Positions 52,401 through 59,150 of a DNA stretch of 64,000 nt are shown in pieces. A program made the translations under genes and the position numbers. Every line of letters begins with the position of its first letter. The first letter of the stretch is position 1. The stretch lies in contig CAZPWT010000071.1 in assembly GCA_964590435.1 (NCBI GenBank), positions 41,697 to 105,696 of the forward strand, given 5' to 3'. The stretch comes from WSZJ01 sp964590435. GTDB taxonomy: Bacteria; Planctomycetota; MHYJ01; WSZJ01. The notes beneath the pieces were generated by a model. It had not been told where the DNA came from. It did no database searches and saw nothing but the letters and a program-made list of their open reading frames with translations.

Positions 52401-53801
52401 CAGCAGCAGCACCGCCCCGCCGCCGAGCAACGGCTCCGTCCTGGGGCGCTTCCAGAGCGCGACGACGAGCGACGCGGCGCCTACAGCCGACAGGGACGCC
52501 GGCCACGCGGGCCACGGCGCGTGCATCGCGCGGCACGCCGCCATCGCCGCGCCGCCCGCGGCGATCCACGCGCCGTTCATCCACTGCGGGTGAAGCGCGG
52601 ACAGGACGCCGAACCCGGCGGCCATCGCGGCGGCGCCGACGAGGCCGAGCGCCGGGGAGATCTGGTTGAGCACGACGAGCGGCACGCACGCGACCAGCGA
52701 GCCGACGAGCACCGCTCCCGCGGCGTACAGCAGCTCCTTGCGGCCCTTCCAGACCGCCCCGGCGGCGAGCGCCGCGCCGAGCAGCCCATACCCGGGCGCC
52801 AGATCGCCGCCCTTCACTCCCACCACGTCGAGCGCGAACCCGTGGCCGATGACGAGCGAAGCGGTGGCGAGCCAGGAGAACCACGCGAATTCCTTGCGGC
52901 GGCTGAGCCACGCGTAGAGCGCGGTGCTGCACGCGGCGCCGGCGACGCCGACGAGGGAGTCGGAGACGGAGAAGAGGTCGTACCAGGCGGCGGAGGCGAA
53001 GACGACGGGGACGGAGAGGGTGCCGAGGACGAAGAGCGCGGTGCCGGTCGTGGTGAGGACGGTCTTGCCGCGGAGGAGGGCGCCGAGCCCGAGGGCGGCG
53101 CCGGCGGCGGCGGCGATCATGCCGACCTTGGCTTCGGCGCGGTAGCCTTCCCAGCCTTTGTAAACGAGCAAAACGACGGCGATGAACATCGCGAAGATGC
53201 CGGCGCTCGCCAGCACGTTCAGGTGGCGCTGCGACAGCACGCCGAACAGCAGGTCTTCCTGCGGCTCCGGCGGGCGGACGGCGGCGTGGCGCGGGGCGGC
53301 GAAGCGGGGCTGGCCGTCGGCCGCGATGGAGACGACCTCGACCGGGGCGGCGGGCGGGATGGCGGCGGCTTCTGAGACAGCGGCGACGGGCGGAGGAGGC
53401 GGCGGCGCGACGGGAGGAGCGGGAGGGGGCGGCGCCACGACGGGCGCCGGCTTGACGACTGCCGGCGCAGGGGACGGCGCCGCGATGACCGCGGCGCTGG
53501 CGATCGGAACGACTTCCTGGATGAATCCCGGCGACCGCGTGACAAGCCCGGACATCGCGGAGTCGAAGTCGTTCCGGTACTTCTCCAGCATCTTCTCGGC
53601 CAGCTTGAGGGGAACGATCCCGGTGCGGCGCCAGGAAGCGGCCTCGTCGAGGAGGATGTTGGAGCGGCGGAGCTGCAATTGCCCTGCGTCGAGGCTGAGC
53701 TGGCAGGAAGGGCAGGAGAGCATGTCGTGGCGCAGGGGGGCGCGGCAGTATTCGCAGCGGAAGAGCGGGGACGCGAGAGGGGCGTCGACGGGAGCGGTCA
53801 T
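49464..53801 (-). CDS. Giant polytopic membrane protein with N-terminal zinc ribbon (DUF2339-like)
   Basis: A 1,445-residue protein. A zinc ribbon (C16xxC19, C30xxC33) is followed by a cytoplasmic stretch, a Pro/Ala-rich linker (about 105-165) and then, from about residue 200 to the end, dozens of closely spaced hydrophobic helices rich in Ala, Gly and Leu. SQRHLNVLASAGIFAMFIAVVLLVYKGWEG, read in parts, resembles the start of DUF2157/DUF2339 membrane domains. No transport or enzymatic motif is recognised. The ATG at 53801 has GGAG 5 bp upstream. The gene is preceded by a strong promoter overlapped by a TetR-type palindrome, so expression is probably repressed until a ligand appears. Confidence 0.75.
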   Translation of the reverse strand: MTAPVDAPLASPLFRCEYCRAPLRHDMLSCPSCQLSLDAGQLQLRRSNILLDEAASWRRTGIVPLKLAEKMLEKYRNDFDSAMSGLVTRSPGFIQEVVPIASAAVIAAPSPAPAVVKPAPVVAPPPPAPPVAPPPPPPVAAVSEAAAIPPAAPVEVVSIAADGQPRFAAPRHAAVRPPEPQEDLLFGVLSQRHLNVLASAGIFAMFIAVVLLVYKGWEGYRAEAKVGMIAAAAGAALGLGALLRGKTVLTTTGTALFVLGTLSVPVVFASAAWYDLFSVSDSLVGVAGAACSTALYAWLSRRKEFAWFSWLATASLVIGHGFALDVVGVKGGDLAPGYGLLGAALAAGAVWKGRKELLYAAGAVLVGSLVACVPLVVLNQISPALGLVGAAAMAAGFGVLSALHPQWMNGAWIAAGGAAMAACRAMHAPWPAWPASLSAVGAASLVVALWKRPRTEPLLGGGAVLLLIAGIMAVVGYETAGFPRADQALLLFAAIAAPVLAVTAWKRDEQPWALVSFVLPGVAFFAIRRLLHLPVGWLPVGLGAYAAALYALGRGKNVFSRAATPVAYFAHVLSFLLCCNPGSALTEFVDARVAAHLPWYWGDFAWKGALAMALPGFALLFARVRREPHFLYGAQPSLLAALVFAAHALGLAGAWMPTLVAGACFAAVLATGRASDAVRGPVRIMGGVAAIPAALAGILFWARPEGASALAASGALTLALGLFTSAEIAFALGGLLFAASWASTSEILFAFPRSFVAGALAFLPAAAGTFVVAGARKRLCLMGGVGLVAAVEVGRLLMLEASWVAPGAALPALTIGLMAAAALALGFRPKAEDEPLEPAAWSGIGSVLAMGASFFVVILAGVKEEYRAAACAVVPAAFVLAGAFRAKGEQGLPWITLGAAGVLIAIARSLPGGFSSVAAATAVAAVPAMLLAFTGPAKEAASAAAAALLSISAGCLAHAAHVPAPWLAAACGLVPAAFALAGRALRERAQAYPWLLTGASALGVAVVLGAVSGSSLEFAIVATLAAAPAFVFSCYGPQREATAAAFAALACSAAAAFAHHLPLRPEWVPVACAAVPAALVALGAYAHFLPQGKPWAATSAAALAIALSYSLLHGPLSFAVTALICAAAAGSAVRFAPATLAGAAALLFNASITAFLVHAGLDVRIAAPLLVSLASVEALAASLAGSRTPCHAVFAAAGALGFSAIVWAFVGPTGAEVDLVPGMISIGVAAAAAAISAAIRRQPYLWAVTGCAAVAEFYLALQHFHVHTLEAYTFPPALAILAWSHFAARRTARVVTDTPQGPIVEATLSDWARRLAATVHEQIASVRLLAVAAALVPSLLLALPPSEHLHLPYALAGSAGVLVAGVLARRKAEAVAGIGGLVGLVVVKAVEWMVERELSAAWWILVVGAALIGFVAVFEIRRSWYLKGKGEAVRKVVEAYLASWK

Positions 53802-53815
53802 AGGGGCTCCGAGTG

Positions 53816-53835
53816 GTGAGTGAGCGTTCACTCAC
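53816..53835 (-). promoter_or_regulatory. TetR-family-type operator
   Basis: A 20-bp perfect palindrome with a 4-base centre: GTGAGTGA GCGT TCACTCAC. It resembles operators of TetR-family repressors. It directly abuts the -10 element and covers the expected transcription start of the giant membrane protein gene. No TetR gene lies in the window, so the repressor must be elsewhere. Confidence 0.75.
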
Positions 53836-53864
53836 ATTATCCACCGCCCAAGCCCCCCTGTCAA
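53836..53864 (-). promoter_or_regulatory. Strong sigma70-type promoter
   Basis: In minus sense: perfect -35 TTGACA (53859-53864), 17-bp spacer, -10 GATAAT (53836-53841). It is the best promoter in the window and drives the giant membrane protein gene 35 bp downstream. Confidence 0.85.
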
Positions 53865-53922
53865 GGCGCCCTTCCGGAATTTTCCCGCCCAGACCCGCGT
53901 TTCCTTTCCCGCCCCTTGGGAT

Positions 53923-53928
53923 TATCCT
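53923..53928 (+). promoter_or_regulatory. Candidate -10 element for the ChaN-PDZ gene
   Basis: TATCCT ends 9 bp before the ATG at 53938, so the message would be nearly leaderless. No Shine-Dalgarno sequence is seen and the -35 region is poor. Confidence 0.3.
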
Positions 53929-53937
53929 GCCTCACCT

Positions 53938-55206
53938 ATGCGCACACACCTCCTCGCCGCCGCCCTCGCCCTCGCCTCCACCGCCGCTTCCGCCCAGGAC
54001 GCCATCGACAAACGCGTCGATGAACTCTTCCAGGGCCGCGCCGACACCCTCAAGGGCGAACTCCACGACCTCATCCTCCACGAGATCGGCCACTCCCGCC
54101 GCCTCGACGCCGCCCGCGCCGCCGGGACCCTCGACGCCGCCAAGGCCGCCGCAAAACGCGCCGCCCCCGAGCTCATCATGCGCCGCGACGGCACAGACGC
54201 GGACGCCGAAGCCCTCTGGGCCGACCTCCGCAAGGCCACCGTCGTCCATTTCGCCGAGACCCACGACCACGTCCGCGGCCACGAACTCGAGCTCGAGGCC
54301 GTGAAGCAGCTCGCCGGGGACAAGGGCGACTTCGCCGTCGGCTTCGAGATGTTCCCCCGCTCGCTCCAGCCCGTCCTCGACAAGTGGACCGCCGGCGAAC
54401 TCTCCGAGTGGGAGTTCATGGAGGGCGTGAACTGGTACAAGTCCTGGGGCTTCCCCTACCGCCTGTTCCGCCCGATCTTCCTCTACTGCCGCGACCACCA
54501 CATTCCGCTCGTCGCCCTCAACGCCCCCGCCGACGTCAACCGCAAGGTCGGCCGCGGCGGTCTCAGATCCCTCACCGACGACGAGCGCGCCCAGCTCCCC
54601 GCCGAAATCGTCCTCACCAACGCCCAGCACCGCCGCAACTTCGAGGAAATCCTCCCCCACCACCCCGGCGTCAAGGTCGACACGTTCTACGAGGCGTTCT
54701 GCGTCTGGGACGAAATGATGGCCGAGTCCGGCGCCAACTGGCTCAAGGCCCACGGCGGGCGATTGATGGTGATCGCGGGAAGCGGCCACGTCCGCACCGG
54801 CCTCGGGATCCCCGACCGGCTCAAGCGGCGCGTGAAGGGCAAGTACCGCATTCTCTACCAGCGCGACGCGGGCGAGTACGCCGACAACTTCGACCTCATG
54901 CTCGCCCCCGGCGCCGACTGGATCTGGTGGACGAAGGAAGACCATTCCCCCGCGCCGCCGCGGCTCGGCGTCGCCATGGACGACAAGCTCGCCGTCACGA
55001 TGGTCGGCCCCGGCTCGGCCGCGGAAAAGGCCGGCGTCAAGGTGGGCGACGTGATGAAGAAAGCCGGGAAGCGCACCCTGACGAAACCCGAGTCGATCCG
55101 GCACTTCCTCGAGCTGCGCAAAAAGGAGGAATTCACGCTGACGGTCGACCGCGCCGGCGAGGAACTCAAGCTCAAGGTCACCGTCCCGCTCGACTCGCCG
55201 AAATAG
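53938..55206 (+). CDS. ChaN-like haem-binding-fold protein fused to a PDZ domain
   Basis: A 422-residue exported protein, signal peptide 1-19. After a helical segment the ChaN/Tiki-type domain runs about 95-320: VVHFAETHDHVRGHELELEA, GFEMFPRSLQPVLDKW, LVALNAPADVNRKVGRGGL, AFCVWDEMMAE and VIAGSGHVRTGLGIP. The conserved His and Glu residues of the family (haem or metal site) are present. Residues about 335-420 form a PDZ domain (VGPGSAAEKAGVKVGDVMKKAG). Outer-membrane ChaN binds haem; the PDZ suggests binding of a protein C-terminus. It is divergently arranged from the giant membrane protein gene. Confidence 0.85.
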   Translation: MRTHLLAAALALASTAASAQDAIDKRVDELFQGRADTLKGELHDLILHEIGHSRRLDAARAAGTLDAAKAAAKRAAPELIMRRDGTDADAEALWADLRKATVVHFAETHDHVRGHELELEAVKQLAGDKGDFAVGFEMFPRSLQPVLDKWTAGELSEWEFMEGVNWYKSWGFPYRLFRPIFLYCRDHHIPLVALNAPADVNRKVGRGGLRSLTDDERAQLPAEIVLTNAQHRRNFEEILPHHPGVKVDTFYEAFCVWDEMMAESGANWLKAHGGRLMVIAGSGHVRTGLGIPDRLKRRVKGKYRILYQRDAGEYADNFDLMLAPGADWIWWTKEDHSPAPPRLGVAMDDKLAVTMVGPGSAAEKAGVKVGDVMKKAGKRTLTKPESIRHFLELRKKEEFTLTVDRAGEELKLKVTVPLDSPK

Positions 55207-55215
55207 CCCGGCCCG

Positions 55216-55764
55216 CTACTCCTTCACCTCGAACGACTTCCCATTGTCCGTCCACCAGTTCTTCCACTTGTCCGCTTCTTTGTTCGAGTACGCCTGCTTC
55301 GTGATGGACCGAAGGGCCTCGCTGGCGGCCATGCGCACGTCCTCGCTCTTGAAATCGAGCATCGCGAGGAGCGTCGGGATCGCTTCCTTCACCCGGATGT
55401 CCGCGAACGCGCGGCACGCGGCGGCCTTGACCTCCGCGTCCTCCTTCGGGTTCTCGAGCATGGCGAGCAGCGCCTTCGCCGAGTCCTTGTCCTTCTTGAT
55501 CGCCAGCCCGCCGATCGCGGACTTGCGCGCCGCCGGCGTCTCGTCCTTCAGGTGGGCGCGAAGCGAGTCGACGCCGATCTTCCCGGTCCGGGCACGGAGC
55601 GAAACCTCGGCCTCGGCCGCGCTGGCCCCGGCGCCGCCGCCCGCGATCATCGAGAAAAGTTCCGCGTCGGTCTTCGCCTTGAGTCCCTTGGCGTAGAAGT
55701 AATACCCGCCGCCCGCGATCGCGGCGATGACGAGCAGGATCACGAACTTTTTCTGGTTGGACAT
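55216..55764 (-). CDS. Single-pass membrane protein with HEAT repeats
   Basis: A 182-residue protein: an N-terminal helix (FVILLVIAAIAGGGYYFYA, 7-25) anchors an extracytoplasmic set of about three HEAT repeats (ARKSAIGGLAIKKDKDS, VKAAACRAFADIRVKEA, VRMAASEALRSITKQA). It ends KWKNWWTDNGKSFEVKE, closely matching WDEWWKTNGERW in the HEAT-vWA protein of this window. AGGAG lies 6 bp before the ATG. Likely a protein-binding scaffold; it ends convergently with the ChaN-PDZ gene. Confidence 0.75.
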   Translation of the reverse strand: MSNQKKFVILLVIAAIAGGGYYFYAKGLKAKTDAELFSMIAGGGAGASAAEAEVSLRARTGKIGVDSLRAHLKDETPAARKSAIGGLAIKKDKDSAKALLAMLENPKEDAEVKAAACRAFADIRVKEAIPTLLAMLDFKSEDVRMAASEALRSITKQAYSNKEADKWKNWWTDNGKSFEVKE

Positions 55765-55832
55765 CGGTGGCTCCTGGATTGCGTCCGCGGACGCCATGAT
55801 AGCACGGCGTTGCCGCCGCCCGGCGCCCGCGG

Positions 55833-55838
55833 TAGCAT
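55833..55838 (+). promoter_or_regulatory. Candidate -10 element abutting a GTG start
   Basis: TAGCAT ends 6 bp before the GTG at 55845, which places the predicted transcription start on the start codon itself (leaderless mRNA). A similar arrangement occurs at two other + strand genes. Confidence 0.3.
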
Positions 55839-55844
55839 CCCCCC

Positions 55845-56036
55845 GTGGCCCCGAAACCCTTCTCGTACCTCCTGCTCTACTTCCCCATCGCCCTCGTCAC
55901 CTCCATGGTGCTCACGGCGGCGAAGGAGGACGGCGCGAAGAACATCGCGCGCAAGGGGTTCAAGACGTTCGGGCTGCTCAGCCTCGCGATCCTCGGCGGC
56001 GGCGTGCTCGTTTGGTTCGTGTCGAGGTTTGTCTAG
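55845..56036 (+). CDS. Small two-helix membrane protein
   Basis: A 63-residue protein with two hydrophobic helices (YLLLYFPIALVTSMVLTA and FGLLSLAILGGGVLVWFVS) around a basic loop KEDGAKNIARKGFK. It starts with GTG and has no ribosome site. Family unknown. It is convergent with the terC gene, their ends overlapping by four bases. Confidence 0.5.
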   Translation: MAPKPFSYLLLYFPIALVTSMVLTAAKEDGAKNIARKGFKTFGLLSLAILGGGVLVWFVSRFV

Positions 56037-56845
56037 GCCGGCGGTTCCTTCTCCGGTTCCTGCTCCTCGTCCTCTCCCTCCGCCTTCCCGGGCGCGCCAC
56101 GCCGCCCCAGCACGAGGCTCGTGGTGAAGATCACCGCGATCAGCCCGAACGAGACGAGCTTGAGGAGCTTCTCGAAGTGCTCGTCGGGGCCCTTCGAGAA
56201 GAAGATGTGCGCGAGTTCGACGAGCATCTTCGTGCCGGCGACGCCGACGATCACGTAGGCGCCGTCGACGACGCCGGGAAACCGCTCGATGACCTTGAGG
56301 AATCCGCCGGCCACGAAGCGCATGGCGATGATCCCGAGGATGCCGCCGGTGATGATGACCCAGGGGATCTTGGAAGCGGCCATCGCGACGAGGATGGAAT
56401 CGACGGAGAAGACGATGTCGGTGAACTCGATGCGCACGACGGTGGACATGAAGATGGAGAGCCCGAACAGGCTCGTCGCCGCGGCGACCGCCGGCCCGTC
56501 GCCTTCGACCTTGATGCCGCCCCTGACCTTCTCGCGGAAGTGTTTTACCGGCAGCCAGCACAGGTAGAGCCCGCCGGACGCGAGCGCGATCTTCTTCGTC
56601 ATGTCGTGCTTGAGCAGCTCGAGCAGGAACAGGACGGCGAGGATCCGGAAGAAGAAGGCGCACCAGATGCCGATTTTCAGCGCGACTTTCTGGCGCTCCT
56701 TCGGGAGGCCATAGGCCAGGAGCGCAAGGACGATCGCATTATCCGCGCTCAGGATCGCTTCGAGCACCACCAGCAGCCCGACGGCGACCAGGTCTTCGGC
56801 ACTGACGACGAACGACCCGCGCTGGAAGAGAATAGTGGCGAGCAC
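56033..56845 (-). CDS. TerC/Alx family integral membrane protein
   Basis: A 270-residue TerC-family protein with seven to nine helices. The two family motifs are LEAILSADNAIVLALLA (about 28-44) and EFTDIVFSVDSILVAMAAS (about 139-157), with the paired Asp residues that form the cation site. Members export manganese (Alx/MeeF type) or are linked to tellurium resistance; the export role is inferred. It starts with GTG. The C-terminal tail is acidic (GEDEEQEPEKEPP). No other tellurium-resistance genes are present. Confidence 0.9.
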   Translation of the reverse strand: MLATILFQRGSFVVSAEDLVAVGLLVVLEAILSADNAIVLALLAYGLPKERQKVALKIGIWCAFFFRILAVLFLLELLKHDMTKKIALASGGLYLCWLPVKHFREKVRGGIKVEGDGPAVAAATSLFGLSIFMSTVVRIEFTDIVFSVDSILVAMAASKIPWVIITGGILGIIAMRFVAGGFLKVIERFPGVVDGAYVIVGVAGTKMLVELAHIFFSKGPDEHFEKLLKLVSFGLIAVIFTTSLVLGRRGAPGKAEGEDEEQEPEKEPPA

Positions 56846-56866
56846 GGGGCGTGTGCGCCGGGGCGG

Positions 56867-56974
56867 CTACTTGCGGTCGGCCCTGGCGAGGAGTCCCATG
56901 ATGACGAACGTGAGCAGCGTGAAGACGGCGGCGGCGGCCCAGCCGGCCATCGAGAGCTTCAGGTCACCGGGCAT
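56867..56974 (-). CDS. 35-residue single-helix membrane peptide
   Basis: A short ORF encoding MPGDLKLSMAGW, a helix of about 19 residues (AAAAVFTLLTFVIMGLLA) and the positive ending RADRK. GGAG lies 8 bp before the ATG, and the hydrophobic pattern with inside-positive tail is that of a real small membrane protein. It sits between terC (21 bp downstream) and the DUF6677-like gene. No family is recognised. Confidence 0.5.
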   Translation of the reverse strand: MPGDLKLSMAGWAAAAVFTLLTFVIMGLLARADRK

Positions 56975-57033
56975 TTCGGCATCTCCGTGGAATTGCGTTC
57001 AGGCCGGGATTGTGCGGCGGTCGGGGGCGAGCG

Positions 57034-57426
57034 TCAAGCTTGCGGCGGAGGAGGCTCGGGAGCGGCAGGCGCGGGATCCTTGAGCCCGAGCAGGTTCAGC
57101 ACCAGAACGACGTTGAGCAGCCCCGCCGAGCACATGTACAGCAGCCCCGGCTCGTAAAACTCGTGCGGCGAAAAGCCGCGCGGCCCTTGGTCGCGGATCA
57201 GCCACGTCGCCGCCCACGTCATCGCGCTTCCCCACCGCCCCACGTAATAGAACGGGTTGTCGTCGATGCGGACGAAGCGGAAGTCGGCGAGGACGTAGCC
57301 CGCGAGGTAGGTGAGGGTGAGGGCGCAGAAGAAGAACAGGGCCTTTTTCGGGCGGCCGAGGAAGAGGTGGCCGAGGCCCGGGACGAGCCAGGCGAGGGCG
57401 ATGGCGATGAAGGGGTCTTTTTTCAT
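57034..57426 (-). CDS. DUF6677-like small membrane protein
   Basis: A 130-residue protein with about four helices. It starts MKKDPFIAIALAWLVPGLGH LFLG, where the LxPGxGHxxLGR pattern recalls TM2/DUF6677 domains, the latter being common in planctomycetes. The middle is WGSAMTWAATWLIRDQ, then YMCSAGLLNVVLVLNLLGL and a Pro-rich tail. Function is unknown. It lies 21 bp downstream of lptB on the same strand and may be co-transcribed. Confidence 0.65.
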   Translation of the reverse strand: MKKDPFIAIALAWLVPGLGHLFLGRPKKALFFFCALTLTYLAGYVLADFRFVRIDDNPFYYVGRWGSAMTWAATWLIRDQGPRGFSPHEFYEPGLLYMCSAGLLNVVLVLNLLGLKDPAPAAPEPPPPQA

Positions 57427-57447
57427 GGGGAGCGGGGCGAGAGGCTA

Positions 57448-58170
57448 CTACATGCGGAAGGATTCGCCGAGGTAGGCCTTTCGGACGTCGGGGTTATCGA
57501 CGAGTTCGGAGGCGGCGCCGTGGGCGAAGACCGCTCCTTCCTTGATGATGTACGCGCGGTCGGTGACGGACAGCGTTTCACGCACGTTGTGGTCGGTGAG
57601 GAGGATGCCGATCCCCTTTTCGCGCAGGCGGCGGATGATCTTCTGGATCTCCTCGACCGCGATCGGGTCGACGCCGGAGAAAGGCTCGTCGAGCATGAGG
57701 AGGGCCGGCTGGGTAATGAGGGCGCGGGCGATCTCGAGACGGCGCTTCTCGCCCCCCGAGCAGAGGCCGCCCATGTTCTGGCGGACGTGCGAGAGGCCGA
57801 ACTCGGCGAGGAGTTCGTCGACGCGGTGGCGGCGGTCGGTGCGGGAGAGCGGCAGGGTCTCCAGGATGGCGAGGAGGTTCTGCTCGACGGTGAGGCGCTG
57901 GAAGACGGACTGCTCCTGGGAGAGGTAGCCGATGCCACGGCGGGCGCGTTTGTAGACGGGGAGCCGGGTGATGTCTTCGCCGCGGAAAAGGACGGCGCCG
58001 GAGTCGGGGGTGATCATCCCGATGGTCATGCGGAAGGTGGTGGTCTTGCCGGCGCCGTTCGGACCGAGGAGTCCGACGATTTCACCGGGCTCCATGTCGA
58101 AGGAGACGCCGTTGACCACGGTTCGCGAACCGTAGGACTTGACGAGATCTTGGACATGGAGAAGGGGCAT
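57448..58170 (-). CDS. lptB: LPS export ABC transporter ATPase LptB
   Basis: LptB drives lipopolysaccharide extraction from the inner membrane with LptFG and LptC. The 240-residue product shows Walker A GPNGAGKTT, the LptB-specific RGIGYLSQEQSVFQRLTVEQNLLAILE, signature CSGGEKRRLEIARAL, Walker B LLMLDEPFSGVDP and H-loop LLTDHNVRETLS. The signature starts with Cys instead of Leu. Its presence indicates a diderm envelope with LPS-type lipid. lptF, lptG, lptC and lptA are not in the window. The AT-rich spacer upstream probably contains its promoter. Confidence 0.93.
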   Translation of the reverse strand: MPLLHVQDLVKSYGSRTVVNGVSFDMEPGEIVGLLGPNGAGKTTTFRMTIGMITPDSGAVLFRGEDITRLPVYKRARRGIGYLSQEQSVFQRLTVEQNLLAILETLPLSRTDRRHRVDELLAEFGLSHVRQNMGGLCSGGEKRRLEIARALITQPALLMLDEPFSGVDPIAVEEIQKIIRRLREKGIGILLTDHNVRETLSVTDRAYIIKEGAVFAHGAASELVDNPDVRKAYLGESFRM

Positions 58171-58178
58171 CAGGGCGC

Positions 58179-58198
58179 GTTGAAAACTCTGGGAAAAC
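58179..58198 (+). repeat. 20-bp direct repeat, left copy
   Basis: GTTGAAAACTCTGGGAAAAC. The right copy at 58314-58333 differs at one base. Both lie at the borders of the AT-richer spacer, 115 bp apart. Confidence 0.85.
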
Positions 58199-58313
58199 TA
58201 TTTTGGAAGAGCAAGGCGCCGAACCCGCAATATGCACACAAGTTAATGCTGGACAATGACTTACAAAACAACTGACAGGTTTTCCACAGTCCCGCACCCC
58301 TCTGGGCCGGAAT

Positions 58314-58333
58314 GTTGAAAACTCGGGGAAAAC
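58314..58333 (+). repeat. 20-bp direct repeat, right copy
   Basis: GTTGAAAACTCGGGGAAAAC, matching the left copy at 19 of 20 positions. Confidence 0.85.
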
Positions 58334-58357
58334 CCGTGGTTCGCTCGTCGAGGCGGA

Positions 58358-59140
58358 TCAAGACCCGAATGCCTCGCTGAACAGATTCTTCATCGCCAGC
58401 CAGCTCCGCTTGTCCGCCGCTTCGTTGTACGCCATCCCTTTCGACGGATCCGTCCCCGCGCCGGGATTCGTGAACCCGTGCACCGCGCCGCTGTACTTGA
58501 CGAGCTGCCAGTCCGCGCCCGCCTTGCGCATCTCGTCCTCGAATTTCGCGACTTCCTCCGCCGGCACGAACCCGTCGTCCGCCCCGTGGCAGACCAGGAT
58601 CTTCGCCTTCACTTTCCCCTTCTCCGACGGCACCGGGGTCCCCAGGCCGCCGTGGAACGAGACCACCGCCGCCAGGTCTGCGCCGTCGCGGGCGAGTTCC
58701 AGCGCCACCGTGCCGCCGAAGCAATACCCGATCGCCGCGATCTTCTTCGCGTCCACGTGCTCGTCCTTCGCCAGTACGTCAAGTCCCGCCCGGGCCCGCT
58801 CCCGCATCAGCTTGCGGTCGTCCTTGAACTTCCCCGCCTGCTTCCCTGCGCCCTCGAACGTCGTCTCCAGGACGCCCTTCCCGTACATGTCGAGCGCGAA
58901 CGCCACGTATCCCTCGGCGGCGAGCTGCTCGGCCCGCTTGCGGACGTATGGGTTGTGACCCCACCATTCGTGGATCACCAGCACGCCGGGGCGTTTCTCC
59001 TTCGCCGCGTCGTCCCACGCCATCCATCCCTCGAGCACGACGTCGCCGTGCTTGTACTCGATCGCCTTCGTCTTCACCTCGGCCCCCGCGGAAAGCGAGC
59101 AAGCCAGCACCACCGCAAGTCCCCAGATCATGCGCCTCAT
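58358..59140 (-). CDS. Exported dienelactone hydrolase family protein
   Basis: A 260-residue alpha/beta-hydrolase with a signal peptide (MRRMIWGLAVVLACSLSAGA). The dienelactone-hydrolase triad is visible: Cys in GYCFGGT, Asp in HGADDGFVP and His in GAVHGFTNP, plus the Glu of HEWWG that positions the Cys in the family. The Cys nucleophile separates it from ordinary esterases. Secretion is unusual for chlorocatechol degradation, so another ester or lactone substrate is likely. It follows lepB with a 41-bp gap filled mostly by a heptamer repeat; GAGGAGG precedes the ATG. Confidence 0.88.
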   Translation of the reverse strand: MRRMIWGLAVVLACSLSAGAEVKTKAIEYKHGDVVLEGWMAWDDAAKEKRPGVLVIHEWWGHNPYVRKRAEQLAAEGYVAFALDMYGKGVLETTFEGAGKQAGKFKDDRKLMRERARAGLDVLAKDEHVDAKKIAAIGYCFGGTVALELARDGADLAAVVSFHGGLGTPVPSEKGKVKAKILVCHGADDGFVPAEEVAKFEDEMRKAGADWQLVKYSGAVHGFTNPGAGTDPSKGMAYNEAADKRSWLAMKNLFSEAFGS

Positions 59141-59150
59141 CGATCCTCCT

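Larger units (their letters stand above)
58171..58357. other. 187-bp AT-richer spacer with DnaA-box-like sites
   Basis: Spacer between the dienelactone hydrolase stop and the lptB start. It contains two copies of a 20-bp direct repeat near its ends, TTTTCCACA at 58280-58288 (fits the relaxed DnaA box TTWTNCACA) and ATATGCACA at 58230-58238 (one mismatch). In minus sense TTGTCC, 17 bp, ATATTG could be an lptB promoter. The 13-mer shared with the spacer at 47920-48187 also lies here (58249-58261). Confidence 0.55.

Noticed and set aside
58171..58357. Calling the spacer a chromosomal origin
   Set aside because: Only two DnaA-box-like 9-mers, none perfect to TTATCCACA, and no dnaA, dnaN, gidA or rnpA neighbours; kept only as a finding to test.
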